Numbered from the stretch's first letter, positions 52,877 to 63,464 are shown. The stretch is 64,000 nt of DNA from Streptomyces phaeofaciens (GCF_014648915.1 NZ_BMSA01000004.1:336539-400538); one strand, 5' to 3'. Program-made: numbers and translations. Notes: generated from the letters alone by a model not told the origin.

Positions 52877-53395
52877 ATGGATCTTCACGACGAACTGCCG
52901 CCGGCGGTGTCCGCGCAGGCGCTGCTCGCCCTCGCCGAGGGCCATCACACCCGGGCCACCCGCCCGTTGGGCGTCCACGAGTGCGCCGGGCACCTGGTCA
53001 AGGCGTACGCGATCGAGGCGCCGGGCCGGACGGTGACCGGTCCGGACACCGAGGAGGCGCTGCGGATCGCCGCCGGTCACCTCGCCCTCGGCGGGCTGCG
53101 CGGCTCGCTGGGGCTCTCCGTCGTCCTGGTGCACGCGGGCGGCGACGGCGACTACGTCCTGGTCCACACCTGGATCGAGGGGCACATGGCGGACCTGGCC
53201 GTGTTCACCGGTCCGGCCGGACGTCCGCGGGAACTGCGGCCCGGACGGGCGGGGCTCGCGCCCTGCGTCTGGGAGGCCGCCGTCCTCTCCCACGAGCGCG
53301 ACGCCTACTCCCGGCATGTCCTCGACGGCACGGGTCCGCTCGCCGGCCGGCTGGCCGCGTGGGGCGCGGACACGGTCGAGGGGGAGCTCCGATGA
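52877..53395 (+). CDS. Protein of unknown function, partner of the GNAT gene
   Basis: 172 residues, not recognised. It opens MDLHDELPPAVSAQALLALA and has a VLVHAGGDGDYVLVHTWIEG beta-strand region, then ADLAVFTGPAGRP. No signal or membrane segment. The TGA overlaps the next gene's ATG (ATGA), so it is translationally coupled to the acetyltransferase. Start ATG 52877. Confidence 0.7.
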   Translation: MDLHDELPPAVSAQALLALAEGHHTRATRPLGVHECAGHLVKAYAIEAPGRTVTGPDTEEALRIAAGHLALGGLRGSLGLSVVLVHAGGDGDYVLVHTWIEGHMADLAVFTGPAGRPRELRPGRAGLAPCVWEAAVLSHERDAYSRHVLDGTGPLAGRLAAWGADTVEGELR

Positions 53396-53859
53396 CCGCC
53401 GTCGCCCGCGCCCGGCGCGCCCGGCGGGCCGATCTGCCCCGCGTCGCCGAACTCGCCGCCCAGCACGCGGAGTACGAGAAGGCCGCCCCGCCCGTCCCCG
53501 GCCTCGCCGACCGGCTGGCGGTGCTGCTCTTCGACGACCCGGCACCCCGGCTGCGCGCCCTGGTCGCCGAACTGCCCGGCGGCGAGGTCGTCGGCTACGC
53601 CACCTGTTCCCCCGTCGTCTCCACCTGGGACGCCCGCGAGTACCTCCACATGGACTGCCTCTTCCTCGCCCCGGGCCACCGCGGCCTGGGCCTCGGCGCC
53701 CTGCTGATGGACGCCGTGACCGAGGAGGCCCGGGTCCTGGGCCTGCCCGAGGTCCAGTGGCAGACGCCCGCGTGGAACGAGGGCGCGATCCGCTTCTACG
53801 ACCGCCTCGGCGCCCGGGGGACGGACAAGCGCCGGTACAGCCTGCGCGTGGGACCGTGA
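53392..53859 (+). CDS. GNAT family N-acetyltransferase
   Basis: 155 residues. Motif A (acetyl-CoA loop) LFLAPGHRGLGLGALLMD and the later WNEGAIRFYDRLGAR show a complete GNAT fold. The target (amine, protein or antibiotic) is unknown. Overlaps the preceding unknown gene by four bases, which may provide the substrate specificity. Confidence 0.88.
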   Translation: MTAVARARRARRADLPRVAELAAQHAEYEKAAPPVPGLADRLAVLLFDDPAPRLRALVAELPGGEVVGYATCSPVVSTWDAREYLHMDCLFLAPGHRGLGLGALLMDAVTEEARVLGLPEVQWQTPAWNEGAIRFYDRLGARGTDKRRYSLRVGP

Positions 53860-53870
53860 CCGGTGCCCGG

Positions 53871-53942
53871 CGACACGGCGACTCGGCGGCTCGGCCGCTC
53901 GGCCGCTCGTCGACTCGGTGACCCGGCGGCTCGGCCGCTCGG
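53871..53942. repeat. Tandem 8-bp repeat array, nine units
   Basis: From 53871 to 53942, nine consecutive 8-base units match CGRCTCGG with at most two or three changes each (53871, 53879, 53887, 53895, 53903, 53911, 53919, 53927, 53935). It lies in the untranslated region after the acetyltransferase gene and before hemC. Confidence 0.75.
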
Positions 53943-54066
53943 CGAGCGACCGTGAGCGGCCGGGGCGCGGGCCCTTACCCCTTCCGTCGGCGTTTCATGC
54001 CGGGACCGGCGGCCGAAAGGGGGAAGCGGCACGGCAGTCGGGGCGCGAGGGTCTATCGTGTCCCGC

Positions 54067-55002
54067 ATGTCCGTCCCGGAACTGATTCGTATCGTCTCCC
54101 GCGACTCCCCCATGGCTCTGGCCCAAGTGGAGCGCGTCCGCGCCGAGTTGGCCGTCCTGCACCCCGGTGTCCGCACCTCGGTCGTCCCCGTGAGGACGAC
54201 CGGCGACAAGTGGATGGGCGACCTGTCCCAGGTCGAGGGCAAGGGCGCGTTCACCAAGGAGGTCGACGCGGCGCTGCTGGCCGGGGAGGCCGATCTGGCC
54301 GTGCACTGCGTCAAGGACGTCCCGGCGGACCGTCCGCTGCCCGCGGGCACGGTGTTCGCCGCGTTCCTGAAGCGGGACGACATCCGCGACGCCCTGGTGC
54401 ACCCGGGCGGCCTCACCCTCGACGAGCTGCCGGCCGGCACCCGGATCGGCACCTCCTCGGTGCGCCGGATCGCCCAGCTGGCCGCCACGCACCCGCACCT
54501 GGAGTGTGTGCCGTTCCGCGGGAACGCCAACCGGCGGCTGGAGAAGCTGGCGGCGGGCGAGGCGGACGCGCTGCTGCTCGCGGTGTCCGGTCTCGAACGC
54601 ATCGAACGCCAGGACGTGATCAGTGAGGTGCTGTCGCCGGAGGCGATGATGCCGCCGATCGGCGCGGGCATCCTCGCGCTCCAGTGCCGGGAGGGCGACG
54701 ACGACCTCATCGACGCGGTGAGCGGCCTCGGCGACCCCAAGACGCACCGGGAGGCCACGGCGGAGCGCATGTTCCTGCACGTGCTCCAGGGCCACTGCAA
54801 CAGCCCGATCGCCGGCTTCGCCCACGTGGACCGCAGCGGTGAGCTGTCGCTGCGGGCATGTGTGTTCACCCCGGACGGCAAGACCCGGCTGAACGCCCAC
54901 GAGTGGGCGGGCCGGCTGGACCCGGCGACCCTCGGCACGTCGGTGGCGGTCGCGCTGCTGCGTCAGGGCGCCCGCGAGATCATCGACGGCATCCCGCACT
55001 GA
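54067..55002 (+). CDS. hemC: Hydroxymethylbilane synthase (porphobilinogen deaminase), stand-alone copy
   Basis: Joins four porphobilinogen units into hydroxymethylbilane for haem and corrinoid synthesis. 311 residues: [15 protein letters not shown], catalytic Asp84 in [10 protein letters not shown], arginine-rich [11 protein letters not shown] and [11 protein letters not shown], and the cofactor Cys244 in [11 protein letters not shown]. The second Gly of the usual GGC motif is His here. Start ATG 54067 is seven bases after TATCGT (54054-54059), a leaderless layout; GTG 54058 is possible. Other hem genes are not nearby, so this is probably a second copy. Confidence 0.9.
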   Translation: MSVPELIRIVSRDSPMALAQVERVRAELAVLHPGVRTSVVPVRTTGDKWMGDLSQVEGKGAFTKEVDAALLAGEADLAVHCVKDVPADRPLPAGTVFAAFLKRDDIRDALVHPGGLTLDELPAGTRIGTSSVRRIAQLAATHPHLECVPFRGNANRRLEKLAAGEADALLLAVSGLERIERQDVISEVLSPEAMMPPIGAGILALQCREGDDDLIDAVSGLGDPKTHREATAERMFLHVLQGHCNSPIAGFAHVDRSGELSLRACVFTPDGKTRLNAHEWAGRLDPATLGTSVAVALLRQGAREIIDGIPH

Positions 55003-55013
55003 CCCGCCGGGCC

Positions 55014-55036
55014 GGGCACCGCCTCAGGCGGTGCCC
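55014..55036. terminator. Bidirectional hairpin between hemC and the convergent gene
   Basis: 10-bp arms (55014-55023 with 55027-55036) with a three-base loop that is itself the stop codon of the convergent gene at 55024. Confidence 0.7.
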
Positions 55037-55539
55037 TCCTCGGCCTGGTCGCGCAGGAAGTTGCTGATCTGGCCGGCCAGGCTCTCCCGGCCCGCACCGG
55101 CGGGCACGGACCCCTCGTGCAGTCCGATGCCGCCCGTCCACAGCCGGCGATCGGCCCAGTCGTCGTCGACCCGCAGCTGTACCTGGACGTCGACCTGGGC
55201 CAGCGCGGCCTCGGGCCCGGCGGCGTAGATCACGGCGGTGGCGCGGCGCAGCGGATAGACGTCGAAGCCCTCGATGAACTGCGAATTGCGCCAGTCGATG
55301 AACGCGCTCTCGCCGTCGGGACCGATCCGTACGTCGATCTGGCCGTCCTCGAGGTGGATGGTCGAGTGCCCGGCGCCCCGGTTCTCGACGGTCACCCGCA
55401 GACAGAAGTACGTCAGCCCCTCGGCGGCGTCGTCGCGTCCGCGCGGCGGCTCGTGCTGCTCCAGACGGTGGACGCGGACCCGCAGACCGGCATGCTCGTC
55501 GTACTCCTGCCAGTCCTCGACCACGTTCGGCTCGTACAC
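55024..55539 (-). CDS. Protein of unknown function (DUF4352-like beta domain)
   Basis: 171 residues, not firmly recognised. Beta-rich: LRVRVHRLEQHEPPRG, TYFCLRVTVENRGAGHSTIH, and IDVRIGPDGESAFIDWRNSQ resemble the immunoglobulin-like DUF4352 domain seen in exported lipoproteins, but no signal peptide is present here. GTG start at 55539 with GAGAGGTGGACT. The stop codon forms the loop of the terminator shared with hemC. Confidence 0.65.
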   Translation of the reverse strand: MYEPNVVEDWQEYDEHAGLRVRVHRLEQHEPPRGRDDAAEGLTYFCLRVTVENRGAGHSTIHLEDGQIDVRIGPDGESAFIDWRNSQFIEGFDVYPLRRATAVIYAAGPEAALAQVDVQVQLRVDDDWADRRLWTGGIGLHEGSVPAGAGRESLAGQISNFLRDQAEEGTA

Positions 55540-55583
55540 AGTCCACCTCTCGACTTCTACCGGCTGCTTCCTATCCGTGTGCT

Positions 55584-55650
55584 CAGTGCACTGTCAAATG
55601 AGCGGAATGCGCTGTGGCCAGGGGGTTCACCCCATTTGATCGTTGATCAA
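55584..55650. promoter_or_regulatory. Two palindromes upstream of the unknown gene at 55024
   Basis: CAGTGCACTG at 55584-55593 and TTGATCGTTGATCAA at 55636-55650 lie 45 and 97 bases upstream of the GTG. The region is AT-richer than its surroundings and may be the promoter and operator of that gene. Confidence 0.4.
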
Positions 55651-55752
55651 GCCGTGCGCAGGAAGAATCCGTCCGAGGCCGTCGGGAGGCGGTGCGCGGG
55701 CGTGCCGCACATCACGTCGCCGGGCAAGATCGGCTCGGTGGTCCGGGCGGGC

Positions 55753-56616
55753 TCAGCGGGCGAGCCGGCCCAGCAGCGAGGAGGCCGCGGCGATGCCGAG
55801 CGCGGCGGCCACGAGCAGCACCCCGTAGTCGAGCGCGAGGTGCGCTGGGGTGCCCAGGAGCAGCCCGCGCAGGGCGTCCACCTCGTAGGTGAGCGGGTTG
55901 AACCTGCTGACCGCCTGGAGCCAGCCCGGCATGATCGCGACCGGGTAGAGGGCGTTGGAGGCGAAGAACAGCGGCATGGTGATCGCCTGCCCGAAGCCCA
56001 TCAGCCGGTCGCGGCTGAGAACGATGCCGGCGATGGTCATCGACAGACAGGAGAAGAAGGCCGAGCCGAGGACGACGATCACGGCGACGCCGATCAGCCT
56101 CAGCGGGTTCCAGGTGAGGGCGACCCCGAGCACGGCGGCGATGACGATCACGACGACCGCCTGGACCACCGACTTCACCCCGGCCGCGAACGCCTTGCCG
56201 GTGATCAGTGCCGAGCGGGGAGTGGGCGTGACCAGCAGTTTGTTCAGCACCCCGGCGTCGCGTTCCCAGATGATCTGGATGCCGTAGAAGATGGCGATGA
56301 ACATCGCGGACTGGGCGATGATGCCGGGCGCCAGGTAGTCGATGTACGGGATGCCGCCGGTGGGGATCGCCCGGATCCGGGTGAAGGTCTGACCGAAGAT
56401 CAGCAGCCACAGGGCGGGCTGGACGGCCCGGGTGTACAGCTCGGTGCGGTCGTGGCGCAGCTTCTGGAGTTCGACCGCGCAGAGGGCGCCGACGCGGGCG
56501 GGCAGCAGCCGCCAGCCGGCGCGGGGCTCCGGGGGCCGCAGCAGCAGGTCGATGCCCTGCGCGTGGGCGCGGTCAGCCGACGCGCTGGGCGGTGCGGCGG
56601 GTGCTTCGGACATCAC
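55753..56616 (-). CDS. ABC-2 type transporter permease
   Basis: 287 residues (start GTG 56616 or ATG 56613), six predicted helices, with GIPYIDYLAPGIIAQSAMFI and an E-R/D-rich loop before the third helix (WERDAGVLNKLLVTP) typical of ABC-2 exporters of drug-resistance or nodulation type (NodJ/DrrB). Partner of the ATPase encoded by the overlapping upstream gene. Expression is expected to follow the MarR operon. Confidence 0.9.
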   Translation of the reverse strand: MMSEAPAAPPSASADRAHAQGIDLLLRPPEPRAGWRLLPARVGALCAVELQKLRHDRTELYTRAVQPALWLLIFGQTFTRIRAIPTGGIPYIDYLAPGIIAQSAMFIAIFYGIQIIWERDAGVLNKLLVTPTPRSALITGKAFAAGVKSVVQAVVVIVIAAVLGVALTWNPLRLIGVAVIVVLGSAFFSCLSMTIAGIVLSRDRLMGFGQAITMPLFFASNALYPVAIMPGWLQAVSRFNPLTYEVDALRGLLLGTPAHLALDYGVLLVAAALGIAAASSLLGRLAR

Positions 56617-57400
56617 GGAAGTCTCCTGAGGTGTCGTCGAGGCCGCTGCCGGCGACGTCCCGGAAGACGTCCTCCAGGCTCGGCAGCGGGTCCGTGGCCG
56701 ACGCGCCCCGGCGCTCGCCGAGCCCCTGCCGGAGTTCGACGGGGGTGCCGAGGGCGCGGATGCGGCCGCGGTGCATCAGACCGACCCGGTCGCAGTACTG
56801 GTCGGCCTCGTCCATGTAGTGCGTGGTCACCAGGACGGTCATGCCGGTGGCCTCGCGTACGGCGGTGATGTGCTCCCAGACGCCGGTGCGGGCGATCGGG
56901 TCGAGGCCGATGGTCGGCTCGTCGAGGATCAGCAGCCGGGGTGCGCTGACCAGGGCCTGGGCGAGTTCGAGGCGGCGGACCATTCCGCCGGAGTAGGTGC
57001 CGGCGAGCCGGTCGGCGGCGTCGGTGAGGTCGACGGCGGCCAGCGCCTGGGCGACGCGTGCGGCGCGTTCTCGGCGGGGCACGTCGAAGACGCGGGCGAA
57101 CAGGGAGACGTTCTCCCGGCCGGTGAGGCCCTGGTCGGCGGAGAGCTGCTGCGGGACGTAGCCGAGCAGCCGGCGGACGGCCATGCGGTCGCGGGCGGCG
57201 TCGTGGCCGAGGACGGCGACCATGCCGGGCGGCACGGGGAGCAGGGTGGTGACGCAGCGGATGGCGGTGGTCTTGCCGGCCCCGTTGGGGCCGAGCAGGC
57301 CGAAGACCTCGCCCTCGCGGACGGTCAGGTCGAGCCCGTCGACGGCCCGCGTGTCGCCGAAGGCGTAGGCGAGTCCGGTACAGGCGATGGCGTCGGTCAT
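56573..57400 (-). CDS. ABC-2 type transporter ATP-binding protein (DrrA-like)
   Basis: 275 residues. Walker A GPNGAGKTTAI, Q-loop YVPQQLS, signature YSGGMVRRLELAQ, Walker B LLILDEPTIGLD and switch His in VTTHYMDE. It powers the permease that follows; the genes overlap by 44 bases. The ATG at 57400 overlaps the MarR stop, so all three genes are one operon. Likely exports a drug or lipid-linked compound, removing it when it relieves the MarR repressor. Confidence 0.92.
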   Translation of the reverse strand: MTDAIACTGLAYAFGDTRAVDGLDLTVREGEVFGLLGPNGAGKTTAIRCVTTLLPVPPGMVAVLGHDAARDRMAVRRLLGYVPQQLSADQGLTGRENVSLFARVFDVPRRERAARVAQALAAVDLTDAADRLAGTYSGGMVRRLELAQALVSAPRLLILDEPTIGLDPIARTGVWEHITAVREATGMTVLVTTHYMDEADQYCDRVGLMHRGRIRALGTPVELRQGLGERRGASATDPLPSLEDVFRDVAGSGLDDTSGDFRDVRSTRRTAQRVG

Positions 57401-57855
57401 GTCTCCTCGGCCTCCTCGTGCAGGCTGACGGCGAGTGCGCGCAGTGCGGGAAGCGCGGCGTGCAGGGCCTGGCGGTCCGCGGCGTCGAGCCGGGCCACGT
57501 GCCGGCCGACGAGTGCGGCGCGCCGCTCCTTCCAGGCGCGCAGCCGGGTCTCGGCCGCCTCGGTGAGCAGCAGCCGGACGGCACGCCGGTCGGCTGGGTC
57601 GGTCCCGCGGACCAGGTAGCCGTCCCTGACCAGGTGGTTGACCAGGGTCGAGACGGAGTTGCCCGCGAGGTACAGCTCCTTGGCGGCGTCCGAGACACCG
57701 ATGCCGGGCCGGGTCTCGACGAGCCGCAGCAGCTCGACCTCGGCGCCGCGCAGCCGGGGCACGGTCAGCCCGGCGCGCAGTCGGCGCCTGAGCAGCCGCT
57801 GGACGCCGACGAGCGCGTCGGCCAGCTCTTCGGGAAAGGTCTCCTGCTCCTCCAC
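57397..57855 (-). CDS. MarR-family transcriptional regulator of the ABC exporter
   Basis: 152 residues. The winged helix runs DAAKELYLAGNSVSTLVNHL, VRDGYLVRGTDPADRRAVRL with the wing arginines. GTG start at 57855; stop shares ATGA with the ATPase start. A perfect 23-bp palindrome (57864-57886) lies right before the start and almost certainly is its operator, making the operon self-repressing. Confidence 0.9.
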   Translation of the reverse strand: MEEQETFPEELADALVGVQRLLRRRLRAGLTVPRLRGAEVELLRLVETRPGIGVSDAAKELYLAGNSVSTLVNHLVRDGYLVRGTDPADRRAVRLLLTEAAETRLRAWKERRAALVGRHVARLDAADRQALHAALPALRALAVSLHEEAEET

Positions 57856-57863
57856 ACCGGGAG

Positions 57864-57886
57864 ATTACCTCTGACTCAGAGGTAAT
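57864..57886. promoter_or_regulatory. Perfect 23-bp palindromic MarR operator
   Basis: Mirror symmetry around 57875 holds from 57864 to 57886 (core CTCTGACTCAGAG). It lies eight bases before the GTG start, so binding would block transcription initiation or early elongation. The same centre TGACTCA appears in copies B and C of the motif at 48 kb, but the arms differ. Confidence 0.85.
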
Positions 57887-57930
57887 GGACCCAAGGGCGA
57901 GTCAAAATGAATCAGGCAAAGCACCTAATT

Positions 57931-57961
57931 GTTTTAAACCTCGCTTAGCGGGCATCCGCTA
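57931..57961 (+). promoter_or_regulatory. SigB-type promoter candidate for the sigma factor gene
   Basis: GTTT at 57931-57934 and GGGCAT at 57950-57955 with 15 bases between match the Streptomyces SigB consensus GNNT-N14-16-GGGTAY with one change. The -10 part lies in a six-base inverted repeat (TAGCGG/CCGCTA, 57946-57961). This would make the sigma gene autoregulated. Confidence 0.55.
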
Positions 57962-58089
57962 GAAAGTGCTTCGGACCGGAGGCACGTCCCGTGGGACAGT
58001 CCGAGTGGGCCGCCCCGGACGATCGGCCTCATGTCCGAACGCGCGTCCGTCCCACGGTGCCCGGCCCACCCCCTCGGGAGGCGCGCACC

Positions 58090-58872
58090 ATGCCGACCAC
58101 CGTCAGAGCGAAGCAGCACCCCCACGACGACGCCCCGGACACCGCTCAGGCGTTCGTGCGGCTGGGCGGACTGCCCGACGGTCCGGAGCGGCAGGCCCTG
58201 CGGGACGAGCTGATCCGGCTGTGGCTGCCCATGTCCGAGCGGCTCGCCGTCCGCTTCCGCGGCCGCGGGGAGACCCTCGAGGACCTGTACCAGGTCGCCG
58301 CGCTGGGACTGGTCAAGGCCGTGGACCACTACGACCCCGCCCGCGGCCGCGCCTTCGAGGCGTACGCGGTGCCGACGATCACCGGGGAGATCAAGCGCCA
58401 CTTCCGCGACCACATGTGGACCCTGCACGTCCCGCGCCGGGTCCAGGACCTGCGCAACCGGGTGCGGCACGCCATGAAGGAACTCTCCCAGACGACACCC
58501 GGCCGGGCCCCGACCGTCGCCGAGATCGCCGCGTACGCGCAGCTCGACGAGGACGAGGTGCGCACCGGCATGGAGGCGCTGGAGTGCTTCTCCGCGCTGT
58601 CACTGGAGGCGGAGATGCCGGGCACCGACGGCTACGCCCTGACCGACGCGCTCGGCGGCCCCGACCCCGGCTACGACACCGTCGTGGACCGGGTGGCCGT
58701 GACCCCGAGCCTGCGGGCGCTCCCGGAACGCGAGCGCACCATCCTCTACCTGCGGTTCTTCCAGGGCATGACACAGAGCCGCATCGCCGATCAGCTCGGC
58801 ATCTCGCAGATGCACGTCTCCCGCCTGCTCAGCGGCTGCTGCGCCCGGCTGCGTGCGGAAGCCGCCCCCTGA
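58090..58872 (+). CDS. SigB/SigF/SigG-type RNA polymerase sigma factor
   Basis: 260 residues of the Bacillus SigB/F/G group common in Streptomyces stress control. Region 2 contains YQVAALGLVKAVDHYDPARG and FEAYAVPTITGEIKRHFRD; region 3 VPRRVQDLRNRV; region 4 LPERERTILYLRFFQGMTQS followed by ADQLGISQMHVSRLL. No anti-sigma or anti-anti-sigma gene sits next to it, unlike most of these loci; orphan partners in the window are the ATP-binding protein at 1783 and the phosphatase at 38294. ATG 58090 has GGGAGG. Confidence 0.92.
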   Translation: MPTTVRAKQHPHDDAPDTAQAFVRLGGLPDGPERQALRDELIRLWLPMSERLAVRFRGRGETLEDLYQVAALGLVKAVDHYDPARGRAFEAYAVPTITGEIKRHFRDHMWTLHVPRRVQDLRNRVRHAMKELSQTTPGRAPTVAEIAAYAQLDEDEVRTGMEALECFSALSLEAEMPGTDGYALTDALGGPDPGYDTVVDRVAVTPSLRALPERERTILYLRFFQGMTQSRIADQLGISQMHVSRLLSGCCARLRAEAAP

Positions 58873-58883
58873 CCCCGCCGGAC

Positions 58884-59219
58884 TCACTCCAACGGGGGTG
58901 CGCCCGGGATCTGCGTGGGACCGTGCCGGTCCAGCAGGATCTCCAGCAGCGCACGGATCTCGTCGGGAATGTCACCGCTGCGCCCCCAGATGAGGATCAG
59001 TTCCGAGACATGGCGCAGTTTGATGTTCGTGTGCTGGGAGACCTCCTTGAGGATCACCCAGCCCTCGTCCGGCGGTACTCGCCCGAGGGCCACGATGACG
59101 CCGATCGCCTGGTCCACCACGGCGTGGGAGGCGACCGCCTCCTTCAGCTGGTCGACTTCCCGCTCGAGTTCGAAGATCCGGGCCGTTTGGTCGTCAGGGC
59201 CTTGCGGTACTCGGGACAC
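58884..59219 (-). CDS. ANTAR domain protein
   Basis: About 111 residues from GTG 59219 (GTG 59267 also possible). A short coiled-coil (FELEREVDQLKEAVASHAVV) is followed by the ANTAR RNA-binding domain: DQAIGVIVALGRVPPDEGW, then ILKEVSQHTNIKLRHVSELI. ANTAR proteins bind dual stem-loops in nascent RNA to stop termination. No sensor domain is present, so a partner must supply the signal. Convergent with the sigma factor gene, 11 bases apart. Confidence 0.82.
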   Translation of the reverse strand: MSRVPQGPDDQTARIFELEREVDQLKEAVASHAVVDQAIGVIVALGRVPPDEGWVILKEVSQHTNIKLRHVSELILIWGRSGDIPDEIRALLEILLDRHGPTQIPGAPPLE

Positions 59220-59326
59220 CCCTCCATCGTGCCACCGGGTGACTCGGCAGGCGCCCGGCCCGGTCACGGCCGGACACTGGGGGAAGACGCCCGGCCGCCG
59301 ACCGAGAGACCAGGAACGCGAGCGCC

Positions 59327-60139
59327 ATGAACCAGCACCCGGAATCCGCCTCCGCCGCGCGACGCGCGCGGCAGTCCGTCTCCACGCACTCCGTGTTCGG
59401 CGCGCCCTGCTGGGTGAGTCTGACCAGCCGCGATCTGGAGGCCACCCAGGAGTTCTACGGCGCCGTGCTGGGCTGGACCTGGCGCAAGGGGAGGCTCGGC
59501 GACCACTTCCGCACCGCCCTGGCCGGCAACGTGCCGGTGGCCGGGGTCGCCGCCGTCGCCGCGATGTGGCAGATGGCGGTCGCCTGGACGCCGTACTTCG
59601 CCGTGCCCGGCGCGGACGAGGCCGCGTCCCGGACCCGCGAGCGCGGCGGGACCGTGGCGGTGGGGCCGATCTCGCTGCCGCCGGGCCGGGCGGCGCTGCT
59701 GGCCGACCGGGAGGGTGCCACCTTCGGCGTCTGGGAGGGCGAGCTGATCGGCAACTGGGAGGCCTGGCGGCAGGACGCGCCCGCCTTCATCCGGCTGCAC
59801 ACCCGCGACGCCTTCGACTCCGCGATCTTCTACGGCGAGGTCCTCGACTGGGCCTCCGACCGCCCGGGCTGCTGCGAGGTCCACTACGAGGGCGGCGAGG
59901 TGGTGCTGCGCAGCCGGGGTGATGTCGTCGCCCGGATCGTGTCGGGCGCGCTGGAGGCGGCCCCGGACCCGACGATCCGGCCGCACTGGCAGGTCCACTT
60001 CGCCGTCGCGGACGTCGCGGCCTGCGCGCGGTCCGCGGAGAAGCACGGCGGCAGTGTGCTGGAGGAGACCGAGGACGAGGCGGTGCTGCGGGATCCCGAC
60101 GGCGCCCAGTTCACGGTCACCTCACGCCGGGAACCCTGA
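59327..60139 (+). CDS. VOC-family (glyoxalase-like) protein with two domains
   Basis: 270 residues with two VOC modules: SLTSRDLEATQEFYGAVLGW (about 31-50) and FIRLHTRDAFDSAIFYGEVL (about 154-173). Metal-ligand residues (His/Glu) are not all present in both halves, so enzyme activity is uncertain; binding or bleomycin-type resistance roles are known in this family. ATG 59327. Convergent with glgX. Confidence 0.82.
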   Translation: MNQHPESASAARRARQSVSTHSVFGAPCWVSLTSRDLEATQEFYGAVLGWTWRKGRLGDHFRTALAGNVPVAGVAAVAAMWQMAVAWTPYFAVPGADEAASRTRERGGTVAVGPISLPPGRAALLADREGATFGVWEGELIGNWEAWRQDAPAFIRLHTRDAFDSAIFYGEVLDWASDRPGCCEVHYEGGEVVLRSRGDVVARIVSGALEAAPDPTIRPHWQVHFAVADVAACARSAEKHGGSVLEETEDEAVLRDPDGAQFTVTSRREP

Positions 60140-60148
60140 CCGCCGCTC

Positions 60149-62292
<2,144 letters not shown>

Positions 62293-62296
<4 letters not shown>

Positions 62297-62805
62297 CGGG
62301 CTTCCTCCAGAACGCCGTTGTGCGCACCCGGCGCGCCGGCCAGGGCGGCCACGGGCAGGTCGCGGGGCACTTGCAGCACCTCGCGCAGGCTCGGCTCGGG
62401 CGCGGTCGGCACCAGCGGGACGCGCTCGCCGGTGCGGGCCCGCTGCGAGAACCAGATGACCTTGCCGCCGGTGCCGGTGGCGCAGCAGCCCCAGCCGTCG
62501 CTCATCGCGGCGATGTGTTCCAGGCAGGCGCGCAGGTCGGGGTCCGGGCGCAGTTCGCGGTCGTCACCCCCGACGGCCGTGATCAGGTGCTGGCCGTTCC
62601 ACCACATCTCGATCGAGATGAGCTTGTCCGTGGCGTGCTCGTCGATGGCCTCGAGCAGCATCCCGGCGCCGCGGCAGACCGGTTCGACCAGTGTCTCGAG
62701 GTCCCAGTACCTCAGGTGGGCGGCCAGGATGCGCCTGACCTGTCCGACCCGCTCGGGACTGACGTCCACGTCGAGGTGGTAGTAGCAGGGAACTGCGGTC
62801 TTCAT
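62293..62805 (-). CDS. Small ATPase-like / anti-sigma-like protein upstream of glgX
   Basis: 170 residues, ATG 62805 with GAGGAGCC. KTAVPCYYHLDVDVSPERVG opens it, then a helix (VRRILAAHLRYWDLETLV), EPVCRGAGMLLEAIDEHATD (like the N box of HATPases) and GDDRELRPDPDLRACLE. Similar small ATP-binding proteins are common next to glycogen genes in Streptomyces, but I cannot name it. The stop overlaps the glgX start (GTGA), so it is co-translated with glgX and probably regulates it or the GlgE pathway. Confidence 0.72.
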
Positions 62806-63035
62806 CGTCGTTGGCTCCTCACCGGCGAGGCTCCCGCTCCGCACGCCTTCACGGGCCGAAAATACGGAGGGTGAGCGCTGATCGCTTCTGAGTCACCTCC
62901 CACAGTGCGGGCGTTAGTCCATTCGTGCAACACGAGCGCACTCCCGAGGTGATTGAAGATCCAACAAGACGCTGGGTGTCGGCGCGTGCACCATGAGTGA
63001 AACATTCATCGAGCCACCGGAAGGTGAACTGCGTC

Positions 63036-63308
63036 ATGCTGCTACCGGCCAAGACAGAGGTCGCCCGGCAGTTGCGGCGGTACCGGGTGTGGGAGCGCGT
63101 CATGCTCGCGTCCCCCGCGGACCGCGCGGCGCGGGGCACTTTCGAGGACTCGGGCTACACGTTGTGCGTGCTCATGGGAAAGCGCTGCGCGCGGGAGGCC
63201 GCGGACGCGGCGGAACGCTATCTGCGCTCGACGACTCCTGCCGCCTACCTCCAGGAACAGGACGTACGGCCCCGGCCGACGGTCCGGCCCTCCGCGGCGG
63301 CGCGGTAG
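63036..63308 (+). CDS. DUF5133 family protein
   Basis: 90 residues. MLLPAKTEVARQLRRYRVWE and GYTLCVLMGKRCAREAADAA match the small DUF5133 proteins of Streptomyces; function unknown. ATG 63036 with GGAAGGTGA. Divergent from the glgX operon, with the 230-bp intergenic region between; ends in a hairpin before glgE. Confidence 0.8.
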   Translation: MLLPAKTEVARQLRRYRVWERVMLASPADRAARGTFEDSGYTLCVLMGKRCAREAADAAERYLRSTTPAAYLQEQDVRPRPTVRPSAAAR

Positions 63309-63317
63309 GAAGCGGTC

Positions 63318-63338
63318 CCGTTCCGGATGCCGGAACGG
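63318..63338 (+). terminator. Hairpin after the DUF5133 gene
   Basis: Nine-base perfect stem CCGTTCCGG/CCGGAACGG (63318-63326 with 63330-63338), three-base loop, ten bases past the stop. Confidence 0.65.
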
Positions 63339-63464
63339 AAGCCGGGCGACGGGCCCGGCGGACAACACGACGAGCCGGGCGGCGGGCCCGGCGGACGCGC
63401 GGTGACGCACCGCGGGTCCGACCGGGCTCCGGGCCGGGCGAGGAACACGACGAAGGTGAGACCC

